Positions 44,720-55,131 of a DNA stretch of 64,000 nt are shown here, one piece after another. This DNA is from Christiangramia forsetii KT0803 (lineage in GTDB: Bacteria > Bacteroidota > Bacteroidia > Flavobacteriales > Flavobacteriaceae): positions 744,001-808,000 of the forward strand of contig NC_008571.1 in the NCBI RefSeq assembly GCF_000060345.1. The letters run 5' to 3'. The notes under the pieces were generated by a model. It was given only the letters and a program-made list of their open reading frames with translations. It was not told where the DNA came from and did not search any database. The translations under genes were made by a program, and so were the position numbers. How positions within the stretch are numbered: position 1 is the stretch's first letter; each line of letters starts with the position of its first letter.

Positions 44720-47104
44720 CTAATCGTTTCTTAAGGAATTTATAGGATTTGAAACAGCCGCTTTAATCGCCTGGAAACTTACGGTAACAAAAGCGATGAA
44801 TATGGCAATTATCCCTGCAAAGACAAATATCTGCCAGTCTATTGCTATGCGATAAGCAAATTCCTGAAGCCATTTTTCTGTCATCCAATACGCAAGTGGA
44901 AAGGCAAATACCAGGGCTGCCAAAACTAGTTTAATGAAGTCTTTGGATAGCAATCTGGTAATGCTCGCAATACTTGCGCCCAGAACTTTTCGAACGCCAA
45001 TCTCTTTGGTTCGTTGTTCTGCCATAAATGCCGCAAGTCCGAACAAACCAAGGCAGGCTACAAAAATTGCCAGTCCGGCAAAAATCAGAGCGATCTCGGC
45101 AGTTCTACGTTCCGAAGCATACATTTGCTCTACATTTTTATCTAAAAAGGAATAATCGAATGCAGATGAAGGCACAATTTCATTAAAGGTATTTTCGAAT
45201 TTAGCTAGCGAGGTAGCCATGTTAGCGCTATTAAACCGAATAAGTAAATAGCGTAGCGGTTCCCTGCCATTGTTAAAGGCATAAGCGCCAATGGGCGAAT
45301 GCAGGGAGGAAAAATTGAAATTGTCTACCACACCCACCACGTAAGCATTCGTTCCTAATTGCATGCTAACATTTTTTCCAATCGCTTCCTGTGGACTAAT
45401 ACCAAGGTAGTCTACGGCTTTTTTGTTTAGAACCACATCTACAATACTATCTCCTTCCTGTTTGTTTTTAGGAAGTCCGTTTCCGGCAAGGAACTTTAGT
45501 TGCAGCACATCACTAATCCCGTCTCCGCTTCTATTGGTTTGAATGTTAATACTCTCTTCAGAATTTATATTCTTATATAGAGAACGACCACTTACACTCA
45601 ATCCCGGATAACCCTGTGCCATCGTCGCACTGGAAACTTCGGGAAGTTGTCTAAAGCGCTTTATCAGGGATTCTTTATCACTATCTTTCTTTACTGCCGA
45701 GGTAGAAACAGCCAGTATATTTTCCGGATTATATCCCAGATCTTTATTCTGAATGAAATGAAGCTGATTATAAATTACCAGCACACTAATGATCAAAATA
45801 ACCGATGCTGAAAATTGAACGATCACCAATCCTTTTCTTAGCACTGTAGAAAAACTTCCGTTTTCTTTGGAAGATTTCATGACTTCCATTGGAGAAAATT
45901 TAGATAAATATAATGCAGGGAATGAGCCGGCAACAAGTGTCGTAACCAGCCAGATAATAAAAATTGCTACAATAAATGGAAGCGAGGTAAGCGCACTATA
46001 ACTCAATACGGTTCCCGTAACAGATTCGAAGAGAGGAATCGAAATAAGACTTAAAATAATAGCCAGTACGATTGCTATCAGGGTTACAAATCCCGTTTCA
46101 ATAAAAAACCTGAAGATCAATACCTTTCCTGAAGCTCCAAGTGTTTTGTTAATGCCAACATCTTTGGTGCTTTTCTGTGATCGTGCCGTAGCCAGATTCA
46201 TATAATTAATACAGGCGATCAATAAAATTAAAATAGCCAGCAGGCTGAAGTTTCGAACTTCATCGATGCTTCCTATTTTTGAGGAATTCCCTTTTTCAAT
46301 TTTCGTAGAATACAGATGTATTTTTTCCAGTGGTTGTAGACTTAAGGTGTACCATTGATATTCCTTTTCAACTTTTTTGTCTAGCAGAATGGAAATTTTC
46401 TTTTCAACATTTGCCATTTTTGAACCTTTATTCAGTAGAAAAAAGGTTTCAAAACTTGCGTTGCTCCAGGATGGATTTTCATAAAATCCCACAGAGCTGA
46501 ACGATGCGATCAACTCGCCCTCAAAACTGGAATTTATAGGAAAGTCTTTATATACACCGGTAACTTCCATTGCCATATCATTATCTACTTTCAATATTTT
46601 GCCTAAAGCATTGCGGGTTCCAAAATATTTTTTCGCGGTAGTTTCTGATAAAGTAATGGTATTTGGGCGTACTAATGCGGTGGCGGGATTTCCGGAAATA
46701 AATTCAATTTGAAATATATCAAAGAAAGTAGCATCCGCATAATACATTTTTGGCTCTACATACTGCTCATTTTCGGCTTCAATAAAGGCAGTACTGCCAA
46801 AGTTATGATCCCAGAGCCTGGCTGAATTTTCTATTTCCGGGATCTCTGTTTTTGCATTCGGGCTCAAAGCCGCAGGAACGGTAGACCATATCTCCTTATT
46901 CGATTTTTCCGTCGTGTTCAGCAAAGCCCGATAAATACGATCTTTATTCGCATACATTTTATCGAAACTACGCTCCTGCATCACAAATAGAAAAAGCAGG
47001 ATCGTAATAGTAAGACCAATAGATAGTCCCAGAATATTGATGAATGAGAATGTTTTATCTGACTTTATTTTTCGCCAGGATATTTTGATGAAATTTTTAA
47101 ACAT
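44720..47104 (-). CDS. MacB/FtsX-type ABC permease (paralog 1)
   Basis: The 794-residue protein has a first membrane helix near residue 20, a periplasmic MacB-like domain, three FtsX helices at about 290-400, then the same plan again with C-terminal helices. The repeated FtsX phrase is KDVGINKTLGASGKVLIFRF in the first half and KEIGVRKVLGASIASITRLL in the second, showing internal duplication. It ends NPINSLRND, as its paralogs end NPVKSLRTE. It begins MFKNFIKISWRKIKSDKTFS, the family N-terminus. Substrates of such permeases include lipoproteins and peptides; the real cargo is unknown. Confidence 0.92.
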   Translation of the reverse strand: MFKNFIKISWRKIKSDKTFSFINILGLSIGLTITILLFLFVMQERSFDKMYANKDRIYRALLNTTEKSNKEIWSTVPAALSPNAKTEIPEIENSARLWDHNFGSTAFIEAENEQYVEPKMYYADATFFDIFQIEFISGNPATALVRPNTITLSETTAKKYFGTRNALGKILKVDNDMAMEVTGVYKDFPINSSFEGELIASFSSVGFYENPSWSNASFETFFLLNKGSKMANVEKKISILLDKKVEKEYQWYTLSLQPLEKIHLYSTKIEKGNSSKIGSIDEVRNFSLLAILILLIACINYMNLATARSQKSTKDVGINKTLGASGKVLIFRFFIETGFVTLIAIVLAIILSLISIPLFESVTGTVLSYSALTSLPFIVAIFIIWLVTTLVAGSFPALYLSKFSPMEVMKSSKENGSFSTVLRKGLVIVQFSASVILIISVLVIYNQLHFIQNKDLGYNPENILAVSTSAVKKDSDKESLIKRFRQLPEVSSATMAQGYPGLSVSGRSLYKNINSEESINIQTNRSGDGISDVLQLKFLAGNGLPKNKQEGDSIVDVVLNKKAVDYLGISPQEAIGKNVSMQLGTNAYVVGVVDNFNFSSLHSPIGAYAFNNGREPLRYLLIRFNSANMATSLAKFENTFNEIVPSSAFDYSFLDKNVEQMYASERRTAEIALIFAGLAIFVACLGLFGLAAFMAEQRTKEIGVRKVLGASIASITRLLSKDFIKLVLAALVFAFPLAYWMTEKWLQEFAYRIAIDWQIFVFAGIIAIFIAFVTVSFQAIKAAVSNPINSLRND

Positions 47105-47124
47105 GAATGAATGATTTTCAGGTT

Positions 47125-47889
47125 TTAATCTATTTTTTGAATGACAGTTTCTCCTATTTTGAGTCCGTTGTTGACTTTTGCGTTTCCTTTATACTGAATT
47201 CTGGCTTCCCCAAATGCCGAGACTTTTAGTTTTTCTGAAACATTTACCACAATATGATTGTTGCCATAAGCGGCAATTTTAGTTTCAGCAGATTGAAGAT
47301 CTACTGCACTCACCTCACTTTTCCCATAGCAGCGATAACGCTGAAAATCTACATTTCCATCTTTGATTTCCAAATAGCTTTCGCCATACATGGCTACCTT
47401 AAAATCTTCCGCAGTAATACTTTCAAGATAAACTTTTGCAGAACCATAAATATCCAGATCAAAATCTTCAGTTTGTATCGCATCTGCAAAATTGATCATC
47501 TCTTCACTCCGAATTTCTACCTCTTCCAGATTTCTATAATAAACGGTAATAGTTGCTTCGGTTCCATTGTAAATTGAACGATCCTGTTCAATTCCGTTGA
47601 TCATAACCTCTTCTTCCTTTGCAACCACTTTTGCATCGTCCAGGTAAATATGGAGTGTTTTTTTATCAACTTCTATATTGATCTTCTCAGTTTCGACGCT
47701 CGATTTTTCGATCACCACAGATTCCTGATCTGATTGTTTAAAAACTACCTCGATATACGGGCTGACGATTACTTCCTTAAACGGAGATACTTCAATAGTT
47801 TTAGATTGCGCATTAGAAAAACTAAAGTTCAGGACGCTTATGATCAAAGTGATTAGCATTTTGTTTTGAGTTAGAATTGATTTTTTCAT
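47125..47889 (-). CDS. Exported DUF2807-type (head GIN domain) protein inside the permease cluster
   Basis: The 254-residue product has a signal peptide (to FSNAQ) and the beta-helix-like DUF2807 arrangement: repeated short strands such as LDIYGSAKVYLESI, VAMYGESYLEIK, IAAYGNNHIVVNV and VSAFGEARIQYKG, at about 20-residue spacing. The fold is found in putative adhesins and periplasmic proteins of Bacteroidetes. Its place between two permease genes (20 bases after its stop, 10 before its start) suggests it belongs to the transport system, perhaps as cargo or sensor. That is inference. Confidence 0.85.
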   Translation of the reverse strand: MKKSILTQNKMLITLIISVLNFSFSNAQSKTIEVSPFKEVIVSPYIEVVFKQSDQESVVIEKSSVETEKINIEVDKKTLHIYLDDAKVVAKEEEVMINGIEQDRSIYNGTEATITVYYRNLEEVEIRSEEMINFADAIQTEDFDLDIYGSAKVYLESITAEDFKVAMYGESYLEIKDGNVDFQRYRCYGKSEVSAVDLQSAETKIAAYGNNHIVVNVSEKLKVSAFGEARIQYKGNAKVNNGLKIGETVIQKID

Positions 47890-47899
47890 AAATATTGTT

Positions 47900-50311
47900 T
47901 TATTCTGTTTTTAAACTTTTTATGGGGTTTACACTGGCAGCTTTATAGCTTTTTATGCCAATGGTCAAAAAGGCAATTCCCATGGTTACAACTGCAGCCA
48001 TGAGGTAAAGCCACCAGTGAATACTGGTGCGATATGCAAAATCCTGTAACCATTTATTCATTAAAAAATAACTAAGCGGGAAGGCGATTAAAAATGACAG
48101 TCCTACAAGCTTTAAAAAATCTTTCGAAAGAAGCGTAACAATCTGTGTTGCAGAAGAACCAAGCACTTTTCTAATCCCAATTTCTTTAAAACGTTGTTCT
48201 GCAGTAAAGGTCACCAGTCCAAATAGTCCAAGACAGGCAACAATAATTGTTAGTAAAGCGAAAAGGCTAAGAATAGTTCCCATTTTTCGTTCTTTCAAAT
48301 AGGTATGATTGTAGGCATCGTCCAAAATACTGTAGTTAAAGCCTTCTTTTACATTGTAGTTATTCCAATTATCATTGAGATTTTCAATAAGGACGGACAT
48401 ATCGGCAACTTTTGAACGGATGATAATACCGCCGTAGGGATTATACTTTAAAATAAGTGGCTCGATTTCCTGATGCAAAGATTTAAAATTGAAGTTTTTA
48501 ATAACCCCTATAACCGTCATTGTTTTTAGTCCGTCATGAGTATCACGCTGAAAAGTATTTCCAATTGGATCTTTGTCAAAACCGAGAATTTCGATAGCTT
48601 TTTGGTTGAGGATCACTTTATCGGATTCCGCTCCAAAATCCTTAGAAAAATTTCTTCCTTCCAGTAACTCCATACCCATGGTGGGAATATAGTTTTCATC
48701 AATATTGTAAAATGACATTCTACGCTGAAATTCGTTGTTTTTAAAGATCCCCCCAACTTCATTATCGCTTTCCCCTGCAGGAACAAATGCTGAATGGGTC
48801 AGGTTTTCCACCAGCGGATTATTTTTAACCTGGTCTATATAGTTATCTTCATTATTGCCCAATAAATAAGAATTTCTAACTACTAAAAGTTGATCTTTCT
48901 CATAGCCTAATGCCTTATCCTGAATAAAATCCATTTGCTCTTTGACTACCAGTGTCGAGAGGATAAGCCCCGCGGAAATCACAAACTGAAAAATTACCAA
49001 TCCGCTTCTAAGTCCTGAATTTTTCCCGCTTCCGGAAAATTTAGATTTTAATGCGTTTAAAGGATTGAAGGAAGAAAGGTAAAATGCCGGATATCCACCG
49101 GCTAGAAATCCAATAAAAAAGATAAGACTGAAAAAAGCCAGTATTATTTCAGGAGAAAGCAAATATTGAAAATTTAGTTCTTTCCCAGCAAGTAGATTGA
49201 AAAAAGGAAGTGAAAGCGAAACCAGTAGTAAAGCCAGAAAAGCAGCAAGAAAAGTAGCGATAAAGGACTCTGCTAAAAACTGGTAAATAAGTTGCTTTTT
49301 ATTAGAACCAAGCACTTTTCTAATGCCAACTTCCTTTGCTCTTTTTGTGGCCGAAGCAGTCGCCAGATTCATAAAATTAATACAAGCGATGATTAGCATA
49401 AAAATCGCGATTGCACTAAAAATATAAACATATTTGATATCGCCTCCTTGTTCAAGGATAGTGGCATCAGAAAAATCGGAATATAAATGAATATCTGTTA
49501 GAGGTTGCAGGAAAAGACCAATTTTGTTGTCTTGGGTAAACTCCGTGTAGGTCATTCCCAGCGCGTCCTTTATCTGTGGACCCATATATTTTTCAGAAAT
49601 TGCCGGAAGTTTAGCTTCTACAGTTTCAATTCGTGTATCTTTTTGTAAAACCAGATAGGTGAAAAAATCAGATTCCATCCAACTTGTTTTTTTAGCCTGT
49701 GCGTACCCTAAAGTAGAAACCAAAAGATCAAAATGGAAATGGGAATTCTTTGGCATATCTTCTATGACACCGGTAATTGTAAGGTTTTCATCTCTGTTGG
49801 TTACCTTCAGGGTTTTACCGATAGGATCTATATTTCCAAAAGTGTTTTCAGCAAAAGATTTGGAGATGACTACCGTATTTGGTTTATCCAGGGCTCTATT
49901 TTTAACACCCTGAATAATTGGGAAGCTAAATATTTCAAAAAAGTTTGGGTCTACATAGGCAAGACTGCTTTGTCCGAAATAGGTTCCATTATATTCTATG
50001 CGATTGTTGTGTGATTTTGCAAGTCGGGTAGATTTGGTAACTTCGGGAAGATCGTTTTTAAGTGCCTGAGCCACGGGAGCCATCACCACAGCTTCTTTCA
50101 TTTCTTCCCCGTTTACATTTGCCTTAAAAACAACCCTAACAATTCGTTCTGCTTTTTCGTGGAAACGATCATAACTAAGTTCATCTGTGACAAAGAGCAT
50201 GATCAACAGGCAGGAAGCTATGCCTATCGCCAATCCGGTGATATTAATAGAAAAAATACCTTTGTCTTTAAGGATATTTCTCCAGCCTGTTTTTAGATAG
50301 TTTTTGATCAT
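47900..50311 (-). CDS. MacB/FtsX-type ABC permease (paralog 2)
   Basis: The 803-residue product shares the family plan: N-terminal MIKNYLKTGWRNILKDKG, MacB-like periplasmic region, first FtsX core with KEVGIRKVLGSNKKQLIYQF near residue 330, and a second with KEIGIRKVLGSSATQIVTLL near 720, ending NPIKSLKTE. The second periplasmic region (about 440-680) contains the ILNQKAIEILG and VIGVIKNFNFKSLH phrases repeated across the paralogs. It is followed after 10 bases by the DUF2807-type gene. Confidence 0.92.
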   Translation of the reverse strand: MIKNYLKTGWRNILKDKGIFSINITGLAIGIASCLLIMLFVTDELSYDRFHEKAERIVRVVFKANVNGEEMKEAVVMAPVAQALKNDLPEVTKSTRLAKSHNNRIEYNGTYFGQSSLAYVDPNFFEIFSFPIIQGVKNRALDKPNTVVISKSFAENTFGNIDPIGKTLKVTNRDENLTITGVIEDMPKNSHFHFDLLVSTLGYAQAKKTSWMESDFFTYLVLQKDTRIETVEAKLPAISEKYMGPQIKDALGMTYTEFTQDNKIGLFLQPLTDIHLYSDFSDATILEQGGDIKYVYIFSAIAIFMLIIACINFMNLATASATKRAKEVGIRKVLGSNKKQLIYQFLAESFIATFLAAFLALLLVSLSLPFFNLLAGKELNFQYLLSPEIILAFFSLIFFIGFLAGGYPAFYLSSFNPLNALKSKFSGSGKNSGLRSGLVIFQFVISAGLILSTLVVKEQMDFIQDKALGYEKDQLLVVRNSYLLGNNEDNYIDQVKNNPLVENLTHSAFVPAGESDNEVGGIFKNNEFQRRMSFYNIDENYIPTMGMELLEGRNFSKDFGAESDKVILNQKAIEILGFDKDPIGNTFQRDTHDGLKTMTVIGVIKNFNFKSLHQEIEPLILKYNPYGGIIIRSKVADMSVLIENLNDNWNNYNVKEGFNYSILDDAYNHTYLKERKMGTILSLFALLTIIVACLGLFGLVTFTAEQRFKEIGIRKVLGSSATQIVTLLSKDFLKLVGLSFLIAFPLSYFLMNKWLQDFAYRTSIHWWLYLMAAVVTMGIAFLTIGIKSYKAASVNPIKSLKTE

Positions 50312-50333
50312 GATGAATTTCTTTGATGATGGT

Positions 50334-52709
50334 TTATTCTGTTCTTAAATTTTTCACAGGATTTGCCCTGGCTGCTCTAATGGCCTGGAAACAGACTATA
50401 AATAAAGCGAGTGATACAGCAAATACACCAGATAGAAAAAATACCGGCCATTCAATTTTAGTTTGATAAGCAAAACCCTGAAGCCATTCATTAGCGAGAA
50501 ACCATGCCACAGGCGAGGCAATTAATACTGCTAAAGCAGTTAGTTTTATAAAATCTTTTGAAAGTAAAGTAGTGATCTGGAAAACACTTGCACCTAAAAT
50601 TTTTCTAACCCCAATTTCTTTTACTCTTTGCTGTGCAGAAAAGGTGGCGAGGCCTAAAAGTCCAAGTCCCGCAATGATAATTGTGAGAATGATAAATAAA
50701 CTGAACATTCTTGATAGACGTTCTTCAGATTTGAAAAGAGCGTTGAATTTATCATCCATAAATTGATAATCAAAGGGTGCTTCAGAATCATATTTTTTAT
50801 AACTACCGGCTATATTTGAAATCAGCTCCGGTAAATTGTCCCTATTACTGTATTTAATGTACAAGCACCCTGTTCCTGAAAATTCATTTCGCTTTGATAT
50901 TTTCAGTCCAAGCGCATCTATGGGATTTTCGAGGGATGCATAGTTGAAATCTTTTACCACGCCTACGATTTCTTGCTTACTTCCTGCTAACTCTATAAAT
51001 TCTCCCCTGGGATCCTTGCTAAGGTTGAATTTTCCAATTGCAGTTTCATTTATTACTATTTTCTTGGCTGCCGTTATCAATTTATCATTTGCGGGTTCTA
51101 ATTTCCATTTTACATCCAGGATATTCAGGAAGTTATCATCTACCTGCATTAAAGGCAGGGCTACAGATTCTGTATTCTTTGCAGAAGCATAGAATATATC
51201 GTACCCATCATATATCTGATTATTAGATATAGCTGTATTCCTTACTCCTGGAATTTTTTCAATTTTATTTCTAAAGGCCTGAGAATTATCTCTAATACTT
51301 TTTTGAAGGGGTACCATTAAAATTTCAGAACGATCTAAGCCCGTATTTAATGTCTTTAGATATTCCATTTGTTGTTTAATGATAAATCCACCAATTATTA
51401 AAACGACAGCTATTGTAAACTGAACAGTGGCACAAATTTTTCTAACCATGTTTCCACCAAACTTCTCCTGAGATTTCTTTCTGAAATTTTCAATAGGTTT
51501 AAACGATGTCATTACTAAAGAAGGGTATATGCCAGCTAATAGAATCGTGATCAAATAGATAAAACCCAAAATTGCCAAAAATACTGGATGGAAAAAAAAG
51601 GCTCCGTCTATCTCAATATCCATCAAATTAAAAAATGGTTTTTCAAGAAAATAGCTTAAGATTCCAGCTAGAATAAAAGATAGGCTAACATACAGGGCAG
51701 ATTCCATATAAAATTGTAGCGCGATATGCTTCTTATTGGCACCATTTACCTTCCTCACCCCAACTTCTTTTGCTCTGGAGTCTGCTCTTGCAGTAGTAAG
51801 GCTCATATAATTGATTAATGCAAGCAGTAAAACTAAAATTGCAACTAAAGGAAATACATCCAGATATTTTATTCCGATGTCTTTTCTGGATTTTAAATGT
51901 TTGTCTCCAAAAGCTTCCAGTAAATATTCATCCTTTGATTGTGTATTTGCCTGCTTACTTAAAATTTGTGCGGTTTTACTAACAGCTTTTAAATTTTCGG
52001 CATTATCTAGTTTCAGGAAAGTGGCAAAGGACCCACCCTGAAAAATCTGAGAACTAAAGTTGCGTTCATGCTCCTTCATTTTTTCCATGGTAGCAATGGA
52101 AGTAATTAATCCGCTTTTAATACTAGAATTCGACGGACTATTCTCTACTATTCCGGTTATCTGAAATTGATACGTACTATCTTTTAAAACCTCAAGTTTC
52201 TTTCCTATAGGATCGCTATTTCCAAAGTATTTTTTTGCGATATCTTCGGAAATGACCACACTGAATGGTCTAATTAATACCGTTTCTTTATTTCCCTGAA
52301 GAAGATTAAAAGAAAAGAAATTAAAGAAATTCTGATCGGTATAGAAGAAGTTGGATTCCGAAAAACTTTGCGGTGTTTCCTCTACCGTCTTTACTATAAG
52401 TGGCTTGTATTCGTAATTTATTCTTAGTCCAGCTTCTACCCAAGGAGATTTTTCAACCATAGCTCCAGCAACAACCGGACTAAAATTTTGCATATAAATG
52501 GTTTGATCTCTAAATTTTGTCATGCCTTCTAATTGAAAAATCCTGGTTGAATCTGCATGAAATTTATCATAGCTGTGTTCATGTGAAACGTAGAACATTA
52601 TGAGAATACATGCAGTTAAACCGAGACAAAGACCTCCAATATTAATAATGCTGTAAAGTTTATTTTTCCTTAGGTTTCTTAATGCTATTTTAAAATAATG
52701 TCTAATCAT
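50334..52709 (-). CDS. MacB/FtsX-type ABC permease (paralog 3)
   Basis: The 791-residue product begins MIRHYFKIALRNLRKNKLYS and ends NPVKNLRTE. The FtsX phrases are KEVGVRKVNGANKKHIALQF (first half, with Asn in place of the usual Leu before GA) and KEIGVRKILGASVFQITTLL (second half). Its neighbours in the run lie 22 bases downstream and 2 bases upstream of its ends. The paralogs differ enough in their periplasmic parts to suggest different partners or cargo. Confidence 0.92.
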   Translation of the reverse strand: MIRHYFKIALRNLRKNKLYSIINIGGLCLGLTACILIMFYVSHEHSYDKFHADSTRIFQLEGMTKFRDQTIYMQNFSPVVAGAMVEKSPWVEAGLRINYEYKPLIVKTVEETPQSFSESNFFYTDQNFFNFFSFNLLQGNKETVLIRPFSVVISEDIAKKYFGNSDPIGKKLEVLKDSTYQFQITGIVENSPSNSSIKSGLITSIATMEKMKEHERNFSSQIFQGGSFATFLKLDNAENLKAVSKTAQILSKQANTQSKDEYLLEAFGDKHLKSRKDIGIKYLDVFPLVAILVLLLALINYMSLTTARADSRAKEVGVRKVNGANKKHIALQFYMESALYVSLSFILAGILSYFLEKPFFNLMDIEIDGAFFFHPVFLAILGFIYLITILLAGIYPSLVMTSFKPIENFRKKSQEKFGGNMVRKICATVQFTIAVVLIIGGFIIKQQMEYLKTLNTGLDRSEILMVPLQKSIRDNSQAFRNKIEKIPGVRNTAISNNQIYDGYDIFYASAKNTESVALPLMQVDDNFLNILDVKWKLEPANDKLITAAKKIVINETAIGKFNLSKDPRGEFIELAGSKQEIVGVVKDFNYASLENPIDALGLKISKRNEFSGTGCLYIKYSNRDNLPELISNIAGSYKKYDSEAPFDYQFMDDKFNALFKSEERLSRMFSLFIILTIIIAGLGLLGLATFSAQQRVKEIGVRKILGASVFQITTLLSKDFIKLTALAVLIASPVAWFLANEWLQGFAYQTKIEWPVFFLSGVFAVSLALFIVCFQAIRAARANPVKNLRTE

Positions 52710-52711
52710 AA

Positions 52712-55129
52712 TTATTCTGTTCTTAAGCTTTTAACAGGATTTTGTATAGCAGCACGTATTGTTCTAAAGCTTATGGTTAAAATGGCGATAATAAAGGCAA
52801 GAACTCCGGCACTTATAAAAATCCAGATATTTAAATCCATTCGGTATGGATAGCCTTGCAACCATTTATCACTAAAAAACCAGGCAATAGGTGTCGCAAT
52901 TAAAAAGGCAATTCCAACCAATTTCAGGAAATCTGAAGTGAGCATCACGGTAATTCTGGAAGCACTGGCACCCACCACTTTCCGAATTCCAATTTCTTTT
53001 CTGCGTTGAGAAACTACAAGAAGAGAAATGGCAAAAAGACCAACACAGCTTAAGATGATAGCGATCACCGATCCGCTGGTGATCATTGTGGTCATATTTC
53101 GTTCTCGTTCCAGTGTGCGGTCTATATTTTCATCAAGGAAAGAACCCATAAATTCAGCATTAGGTTCTATTTTATTCCAGGCATTTTTAACATCATTAAA
53201 GGAGTTTGTAAGATTCTGGGGAGCTACACTTACAAAGGCATAACGCAAATTCCAAAGGGGCTTTAGAAATAGCGTCAAAGGTTCAATTTCTTTATCCATC
53301 GACTGAAAATTATAATCTTTCACGATTCCTATTATTGAATAACGAATGCTATCGTCTAGAATAATACTGGAATTCAAAATATCTTTTTCGTTTAATTCTT
53401 TGGCCATGGCTTCATTGATAACAATGGAGAGGCTATCTGAAGGATAAGACTTTTTAAAGCTTCTGCCAGAAAGCAGTTCCAGGCCTACGGTTTCAGGATA
53501 GTCGTGATCCACCATCAATAAATTTGTTTTGACCACTTTTCCCTTATGTTCGAATCCCATAATACTGGTAGTAGTGTTGTGGTCTTTTCCTATTCCCAGA
53601 ATGTTATTAGCAGCAGTGATACTTTTAATTCCTGGTGTATCGTTTAATTCGTTTCTAAGCAATTGCATGGCACGGAAATCATCTTTTTTACCATTTAGCG
53701 GAAAAGAGATCACCTGTTCCTTATTAAATCCAAGGTCTTTATTCTGCATGTATTGAAGCTGATTCCAGAGTACCAGCGTTCCACTAATCAGGAGTATCGC
53801 TATGCTAAATTGAACTACAATCAACGTGTTTCTCACCCGGTTGCCACCATTCAAATTGATTTTTCCTTTTAAAGCTTTTAAAGTACCAAGTTTACTTAAT
53901 AGCATGGCGGGATAACCACCGGCGATAAATGTTATAAATGCAACTGCAGAGATAAAACTGATTATATTCCGGAAACTAATCACATTTTCATAGGAAGCAC
54001 GGGTATTAAAAAGGCTTTGAAAAGGTTCTAACAAAAGATATGCTATTAATAATCCTAAAAACATCGCACCTAGGAAAACCAGGATGCTTTCTCCCCAAAA
54101 TTGAAAGAATAATTGAGTTTTTCTGGCACCAAGGGTTTTACGCATTCCAATTTCACGTAAACGTTGTGAACTTTTGGCGATATTCATATTAATGAAATTG
54201 ATGCTTGCAATGAATAATATAAGGAAAGCGATGCCTAAGATTAGATAAGGATATGTTCTATTGGGAGCAGCTAAACCATTTTCTATTTTTACAAAATTTA
54301 AATCTTTCACAGATAGCAGTCGCTGCTGAATATATTGTCCATTCTCCCCGGGTTGGGCTCCATCCCTTTTTGCATTTATAAATGCATCAGCATAATGCAG
54401 TTTTGAAAAATCCCGGGTAGATTTTTCAAATTGAGTAGGGGAAATCCCTTCTGCCAGTTGCATATAGACTTCATGATTGGAATTATCCCATCGGCCTATA
54501 TTCCTTCCATAGGCATGATGAGACTGACTCTTAAAATTAAGGGCGATATCGAAAGAAATATTGCTTTCCTGGGGGATGTTTTTTATGATAGAAGTTACTG
54601 TAAACGGAACTTCCTGTTCATCAATAAAAATATCGACATTTTTCCCCAGAGCTTCCTCATCGCCAAAAAGTATTCTGGCCGCTTTTTCGGTAAGAGCGAT
54701 TTCAGATTTACCGGAAACCGGATTTTTATCTCCTTTCAAAACCGGAAAAGTGAAAATTGAAAAGAATTCCGGATCAACAAAAGCTGACTGTAAGCGAACT
54801 TGATTTTCGCCAATACTAGCTAGCACGCCACCGCCATTAAAACGAGTGATCTTTTCCACACCGGGAACTTCCTCTTTAAGCGCGTTCGCAAATGGCAATG
54901 GATTAGCAACTCCAGCTTCAGGCCCTTTCGGAGTATATTCTGTATGGTACACCTGGAAGATATTATCTCCATGTTCGTGAAACTTATTAAAAGAGAGTTC
55001 AAAAAGTGAGTAAATGGAAAGCAGGATCGCTGCTCCAAAGGCAACTGAAAGTCCGAAGACATTTAGAAAAGTAAAGGTCTTCTCTTTCCAAAGGCTTCGC
55101 CATGCGATTTTTAGATAATTTCTAAACAT
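52712..55129 (-). CDS. MacB/FtsX-type ABC permease (paralog 4)
   Basis: The frame is open further upstream, but the ATG at 55129 starts the family N-terminus (MFRNYLKIAWRSLWKEKTFT) and lies 2 bases beyond the stop of the upstream gene, so the 805-residue form is preferred. First-half phrase REIGMRKTLGARKTQLFFQF and second-half KEIGIRKVVGASASRITVML show the duplicated FtsX cores. The end is NPVKSLRTE. The extra 40 upstream codons overlap the neighbouring permease gene and are not family-like. Confidence 0.92.
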   Translation of the reverse strand: MFRNYLKIAWRSLWKEKTFTFLNVFGLSVAFGAAILLSIYSLFELSFNKFHEHGDNIFQVYHTEYTPKGPEAGVANPLPFANALKEEVPGVEKITRFNGGGVLASIGENQVRLQSAFVDPEFFSIFTFPVLKGDKNPVSGKSEIALTEKAARILFGDEEALGKNVDIFIDEQEVPFTVTSIIKNIPQESNISFDIALNFKSQSHHAYGRNIGRWDNSNHEVYMQLAEGISPTQFEKSTRDFSKLHYADAFINAKRDGAQPGENGQYIQQRLLSVKDLNFVKIENGLAAPNRTYPYLILGIAFLILFIASINFINMNIAKSSQRLREIGMRKTLGARKTQLFFQFWGESILVFLGAMFLGLLIAYLLLEPFQSLFNTRASYENVISFRNIISFISAVAFITFIAGGYPAMLLSKLGTLKALKGKINLNGGNRVRNTLIVVQFSIAILLISGTLVLWNQLQYMQNKDLGFNKEQVISFPLNGKKDDFRAMQLLRNELNDTPGIKSITAANNILGIGKDHNTTTSIMGFEHKGKVVKTNLLMVDHDYPETVGLELLSGRSFKKSYPSDSLSIVINEAMAKELNEKDILNSSIILDDSIRYSIIGIVKDYNFQSMDKEIEPLTLFLKPLWNLRYAFVSVAPQNLTNSFNDVKNAWNKIEPNAEFMGSFLDENIDRTLERERNMTTMITSGSVIAIILSCVGLFAISLLVVSQRRKEIGIRKVVGASASRITVMLTSDFLKLVGIAFLIATPIAWFFSDKWLQGYPYRMDLNIWIFISAGVLAFIIAILTISFRTIRAAIQNPVKSLRTE

Positions 55130-55131
55130 AA

